From: Duganella margarita
Lineage (GTDB): Bacteria; Pseudomonadota; Gammaproteobacteria; Burkholderiales; Burkholderiaceae_D
Reading direction: 5' to 3'
Assembly: GCF_009857535.1 (NCBI RefSeq)
Contig: NZ_WWCS01000008.1
Coordinates: 62,001-126,000, forward strand
DNA length: 64,000 nucleotides
The position numbers were made by a program, and so were the translations under genes. Below the pieces are notes generated by a model. It was not told the origin of the DNA. It was given only the letters and a program-made list of their open reading frames with translations, and did no database searches. Positions 63,660 to 64,000 of the stretch are shown here, piece by piece; positions within the stretch are counted from its first letter, which is position 1, and each line of letters starts with the position of its first letter.

Positions 63660-64000
63660 ATGGCACGTATTGCAGGGGTTAATATCCCAAATCACCAGCA
63701 CACCGTTATCGGCCTGACGGCCATCTACGGTGTAGGCCGCCCACGCGCGAAGTTCATCTGCGCGCAAACGGGCATCGCGACCAATAAAAAGGTCAAGGAT
63801 CTGGACGACAGCGAACTGGAAAAACTGCGCGATGAAGTAGGTAAATTCATCGTCGAAGGCGATCTGCGTCGCGAACTGTCCATGAACATCAAGCGTTTGA
63901 TGGATCTGGGTTGCTACCGTGGTATGCGTCACCGTAAGGGCCTGCCGGTCCGCGGTCAACGCACCCGCACCAATGCACGTACCCGCAAGGGCCCGCGCAA
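63660..64000 (+). CDS. rpsM: 30S ribosomal protein S13, cut by the window edge
   Basis: 113 residues are visible from ATG 63660 ([24 protein letters not shown]...), out of about 121 expected; the last codon is incomplete at 64000. The basic C-terminal [17 protein letters not shown] is present. It begins the alpha-type end of the spc block; rpsK, rpsD, rpoA and rplQ are expected to follow outside the window. Confidence 0.97.
   Translation, partial: MARIAGVNIPNHQHTVIGLTAIYGVGRPRAKFICAQTGIATNKKVKDLDDSELEKLRDEVGKFIVEGDLRRELSMNIKRLMDLGCYRGMRHRKGLPVRGQRTRTNARTRKGPR

Overview
The window looks like a chromosomal segment of a high-GC betaproteobacterium, most likely Oxalobacteraceae (Massilia/Duganella/Janthinobacterium type). 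The basis is the ribosomal protein sequences, the str-S10-spc gene order, the many TonB-dependent receptors with plug domains typical of that group, and overall composition. No database could be searched, so genus is inference. No tRNA, rRNA, CRISPR array or transposase gene was seen.

Region 1 (1-12334, + strand) is a compact gene chain: the end of a TldE/PmbA-like gene, a REP-like double hairpin, a TldD-like metalloprotease with a twin-arginine signal, a second TldE-like gene, DUF4159, a MoxR AAA+ ATPase, a DUF58 protein, a BatA-like membrane protein, two further membrane proteins and a DapA-family aldolase. The MoxR/DUF58/BatA genes resemble an envelope chaperone or assembly module, here attached to an apparently exported TldD/TldE-type protease.

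Region 2 (12431-19595) holds an AraC regulator, a glutathione S-transferase, a divergent flavin-binding (PNPOx-like)/MocR pair with a repeated operator, a TonB receptor and a spermidine-synthase-like protein. Region 3 (19608-27123, - strand) is a MacA/MacB-type efflux operon (adaptor, ATPase, two permeases) followed by its own NtrC-type regulator and sensor kinase. A good -24/-12 (sigma-54) promoter and six helically spaced CGGAC repeats lie upstream. Region 4 (27289-35109) has a membrane-anchored MutS-like ATPase, a GbsR/MarR regulator whose 20-bp palindrome occurs in front of itself and in front of the DUF4166-SDR pair that follows, a chemoreceptor, and a phosphoethanolamine-transferase-like sulfatase-fold protein.

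Region 5 is the translation super-cluster: rpsL-rpsG-fusA-tuf-rpsJ (35405-40290), then rplC-rplD-rplW-rplB-rpsS-rplV-rpsC-rplP-rpmC-rpsQ (52837-57550), then rplN-rplX-rplE-rpsN-rpsH-rplF-rplR-rpsE-rpmD-rplO-secY-infA-rpmJ-rpsM (57818 to the right edge). The S10 block is split: a strong terminator follows rpsJ, about 12.5 kb of unrelated genes follow (DUF817, a ROK regulator, a large TonB receptor, a cupin/JmjC protein, a second TonB receptor and a decayed third one), and rplC then has its own promoter. The ROK-TonB-cupin set looks like a carbohydrate-uptake locus.

The observations most worth following up are the Tat-signalled TldD/TldE-MoxR cluster, the split S10 operon, the self-contained sigma-54 ABC efflux circuit, the GbsR palindrome pair, and the TonB receptor pseudogene that begins exactly at a perfect 14-bp inverted repeat.
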